NCBI RefSeq assembly: GCF_900155865.1
Contig: NZ_LT707006.1
Coordinates: 2,146,476-2,210,475, forward strand
DNA length: 64,000 nt
Direction of reading: 5' to 3'
Source: Bacteroides bouchesdurhonensis
GTDB lineage: Bacteria > Bacteroidota > Bacteroidia > Bacteroidales > Bacteroidaceae
Numbering within the stretch: position 1 is the first letter of the stretch; the number at the start of each line of letters is the position of its first letter. The translations under genes were made by a program, and so were the position numbers. Below, piece by piece: positions 62,592 to 64,000 of this stretch. Below the pieces are notes generated by a model. It saw only the letters and a program-made list of their open reading frames with translations, was not told the origin of the DNA and did not search any database.

Positions 62592-63851
62592 TCATTTTTG
62601 AGCCAAAAAATGCAACACGTTAGTGAAGCTTACCGATAGTTCCCTTATTATCTCAGCTGTACCCTTTTGCTTATCTGATATTTTTTTCCTTCTGTTCTTC
62701 CAAACGGCAATCAATGCCAACACCATCCTTTGAATTGTGTCCAGATTCCTGGCCGCCCGTTCAGCCTTACGCTTTATGCTGTCCTGCCGGAGATTGCGGT
62801 CAAGATCCCAGTGCATGCTTTCAATAGCCCAATGCTGTTTGGTTATCTGACTAAGCCGCTCTGCACTGCTATCCAGGCTTGAAATATAGAGTCGCTGTTC
62901 AAATGTACTCCTGCCATCGGACTTTTTTTCGGTAGATGTGAGTATTTCTATAACTGTCAAATTGCCATTCCATTTTTCCCTGTCCACAATAAGTTCTTCC
63001 CCACGGTATATACGGCATATCCTTGACTCAATCCTGCCGTGTTCCAAGTATGGACCTTCCTTGTAGACATCAGTCGGGGTGGCGGTCTTTATAGAATCTT
63101 CAAGCCCATAGCGCAAAGACCTTTGATTCGCCTTGAGTTCGATCACGAAGTCTGCTCCTTTATCTCTAATCTTGTCTATTATTACCTTTTGGAATGACAT
63201 GGCGTCTGCTGTGACTACACATCCTGACACGTCCAGTTTGTCCAATAACCGGGGCACGGATTTGATTTCATTACTTTTCTCCTTGCAAATATCAGTAGCC
63301 AAAGTAAGGCCCGAACCAAGTGAGTAGGCAGAGACGATATCAGGGTTACGTCCGTTGTCGTACAAGGTACCCCGCATGGCCTTGCCATCAATACAAATGA
63401 TATCAGTTGCCGAAGTGGATATTTCCTTGCGGAAAACATCTGCAAAAGCAGACATGCGCTCAGCCATCTTTTCATCGTCTATGCTTTGAAACACACGGCA
63501 AAGCGTAGCTGCTGAGGGTAGCCCATACGGGAATAGCCCTTTCCCCTGCAGGCGTTTTAAGTGATGTTTGCCAAATTGAAGTATTTCAGCCCTGGTAATA
63601 CACTTGCTGAGCCTCCCCAATATGACAAGCGTGAGTATGTCTTCAAGTTTGTGCTTGAAGTTTCCCCTGCTTGTTCTGCGGTATTCAGGGACTGAGGATA
63701 CAAATTTTCTCAAATGAGTCAGGATGCTGCCACGAAGACAGTCAAGGTGTTTCTTCTTTAGTAGTATTATGCGTAAAAAGTTGTATATCAGGGAAATAAA
63801 TCGTATTTTTGCTATCGCAAAAACAAAGGCGGAAGACAATAGAAACATCAT
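62592..63851 (-). CDS. ISAs1-family transposase
   Basis: Up to 419 aa from the first ATG (63851). Family similarity starts near SILTHLRKFVSSVPEYRR, so the first ~40 hydrophobic/basic residues may be untranslated and the true start a non-ATG codon near 63740; this is uncertain. DDE motifs: CIDGKAMRGT, VTADAMSFQK and HWAIESMHWDLDRNLRQD (glutamate in the family's HWxIExxHW block). C-terminus RNLDTIQRMVLALIA is typical. The reading frame is intact, so the element may be active. Confidence 0.9.
   Translation of the reverse strand: MMFLLSSAFVFAIAKIRFISLIYNFLRIILLKKKHLDCLRGSILTHLRKFVSSVPEYRRTSRGNFKHKLEDILTLVILGRLSKCITRAEILQFGKHHLKRLQGKGLFPYGLPSAATLCRVFQSIDDEKMAERMSAFADVFRKEISTSATDIICIDGKAMRGTLYDNGRNPDIVSAYSLGSGLTLATDICKEKSNEIKSVPRLLDKLDVSGCVVTADAMSFQKVIIDKIRDKGADFVIELKANQRSLRYGLEDSIKTATPTDVYKEGPYLEHGRIESRICRIYRGEELIVDREKWNGNLTVIEILTSTEKKSDGRSTFEQRLYISSLDSSAERLSQITKQHWAIESMHWDLDRNLRQDSIKRKAERAARNLDTIQRMVLALIAVWKNRRKKISDKQKGTAEIIRELSVSFTNVLHFLAQK
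63804..63811 (+). promoter_or_regulatory. Outward-facing promoter box inside the IS
   Basis: TATTTTTG, exact TAnnTTTG, on the strand opposite to the transposase. It points toward the IS end and could drive the small ORF at 63886 or genes beyond the window. Confidence 0.45.
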
Positions 63852-63885
63852 ACCACTATTGAATTCCGCCTATAAAAAAATAAAA

Positions 63886-63972
63886 ATGAACGATAAGAAG
63901 AAACACCTAAGGCGGTGCTTCAGCATCGCTGCGCACGAATATAAGGATTTTTATTACAACAACAAGCGATGA
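63886..63972 (+). CDS. 28-aa ORF at the right end of the IS
   Basis: ATG to TGA, MNDKKKHLRRCFSIAAHE followed by YKDFYYNNKR, highly basic. 75 bp behind the promoter box at 63804-63811. Its AAGAAGAAACACCT (63895-63908) is repeated in inverse orientation at 63745-63758, where it encodes KKKHL near the transposase N-terminus. A fold-back duplication or a small regulator is possible; a chance ORF cannot be excluded. Confidence 0.35.
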   Translation: MNDKKKHLRRCFSIAAHEYKDFYYNNKR

Positions 63973-64000
63973 ACAATATTTCTTAAATGAAAAAGCCGTG

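Larger units (their letters stand above)
62468..64000 (-). mobile_element. ISAs1-type insertion sequence (right end at window edge)
   Basis: A transposase gene flanked by a perfect 19-bp inverted repeat: CACGGCTTTTTCATTTAAG (62468-62486) and its reverse complement (63982-64000). About 1.53 kb if these are the true ends. The target-site duplication cannot be checked because base 64000 is the last of the repeat. The left non-coding part contains GGGG-TACAAT-CCCC and CCCATGCC/GGCATGGG hairpins. Confidence 0.65.

Overview
This window is chromosomal DNA from a Bacteroides-type bacterium. The evidence is the AT-rich composition, the repeated use of the Bacteroidetes promoter signature (TTG or TTTG, then about 19-22 bases, then TAnnTTTG), a short primary sigma factor without region 1.1, and families largely confined to this phylum (DUF3078, DUF4494, DUF3127, two-domain lipoproteins). 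The gene order rpoD-htrA-Tat-exported dipeptide epimerase-NlpC/P60 resembles what I remember of B. thetaiotaomicron and relatives; the species is inference.

Layout. 1-0.6 kb: 3' end of an M20-type peptidase and two identical tRNA-Asp genes. 1.0-8.7 kb: biosynthetic run purU-hisH-[22-bp repeats]-hisA-hisF-hisIE-ftsE-like-lysC-lysA, then ferritin. 8.8-11.6 kb: a DUF2721 membrane protein and the divergent kbl/tdh pair that converts threonine to glycine. 11.6-24 kb: lipoprotein, murB, MBL hydrolase, DUF3352-like protein, DUF3127 protein divergent from dnaN, DnaQ-like exonuclease, coaBC, recN, rlmB and a pseudoprotease-TPR protein. 24.0-25.4 kb: non-coding stretch holding a 444-bp element bounded by perfect 35-bp inverted repeats. 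25.4-40 kb: ridA, folC, PIN-PhoH, DHOD-like, YggS, DUF4494, a membrane Rossmann/RyR-like protein, HdeD, tpx, DUF3078, DedA, TPR and glnS. 40-44.6 kb: phosphate system, pstS divergent from pstC-pstA-pstB-phoU. 44.6-47.6 kb: candidate small RNA, ribE, a nitroreductase, then a gene graveyard of hairpins, a second ~22-bp periodic array and fragments of an XRE regulator and a winged-helix protein. 47.6-61.3 kb: MNT-HEPN fusion, tricorn-like protease, YihY/BrkB, GH127-like enzyme, rnpB, NlpC/P60 peptidase, dipeptide epimerase, HtrA and rpoD. 61.3-64 kb: L,D-transpeptidase-like protein, small secreted protein and an ISAs1-type insertion sequence that runs to the window edge.

Links between genes: histidine and lysine/DAP synthesis share one strand with a cell-division-type ATPase; NlpC/P60 and the L-Ala-D/L-Glu epimerase fit consecutive steps of murein-peptide breakdown; HtrA lies just upstream of the primary sigma factor. 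No complete new defence system is visible. The best candidates for undescribed biology are the two 22-bp periodic palindromic arrays, the PstC that carries a PstS-like loop, the membrane Rossmann-RyR-like protein, the perfect-inverted-repeat element at 24.4 kb and the putative sRNA downstream of phoU.
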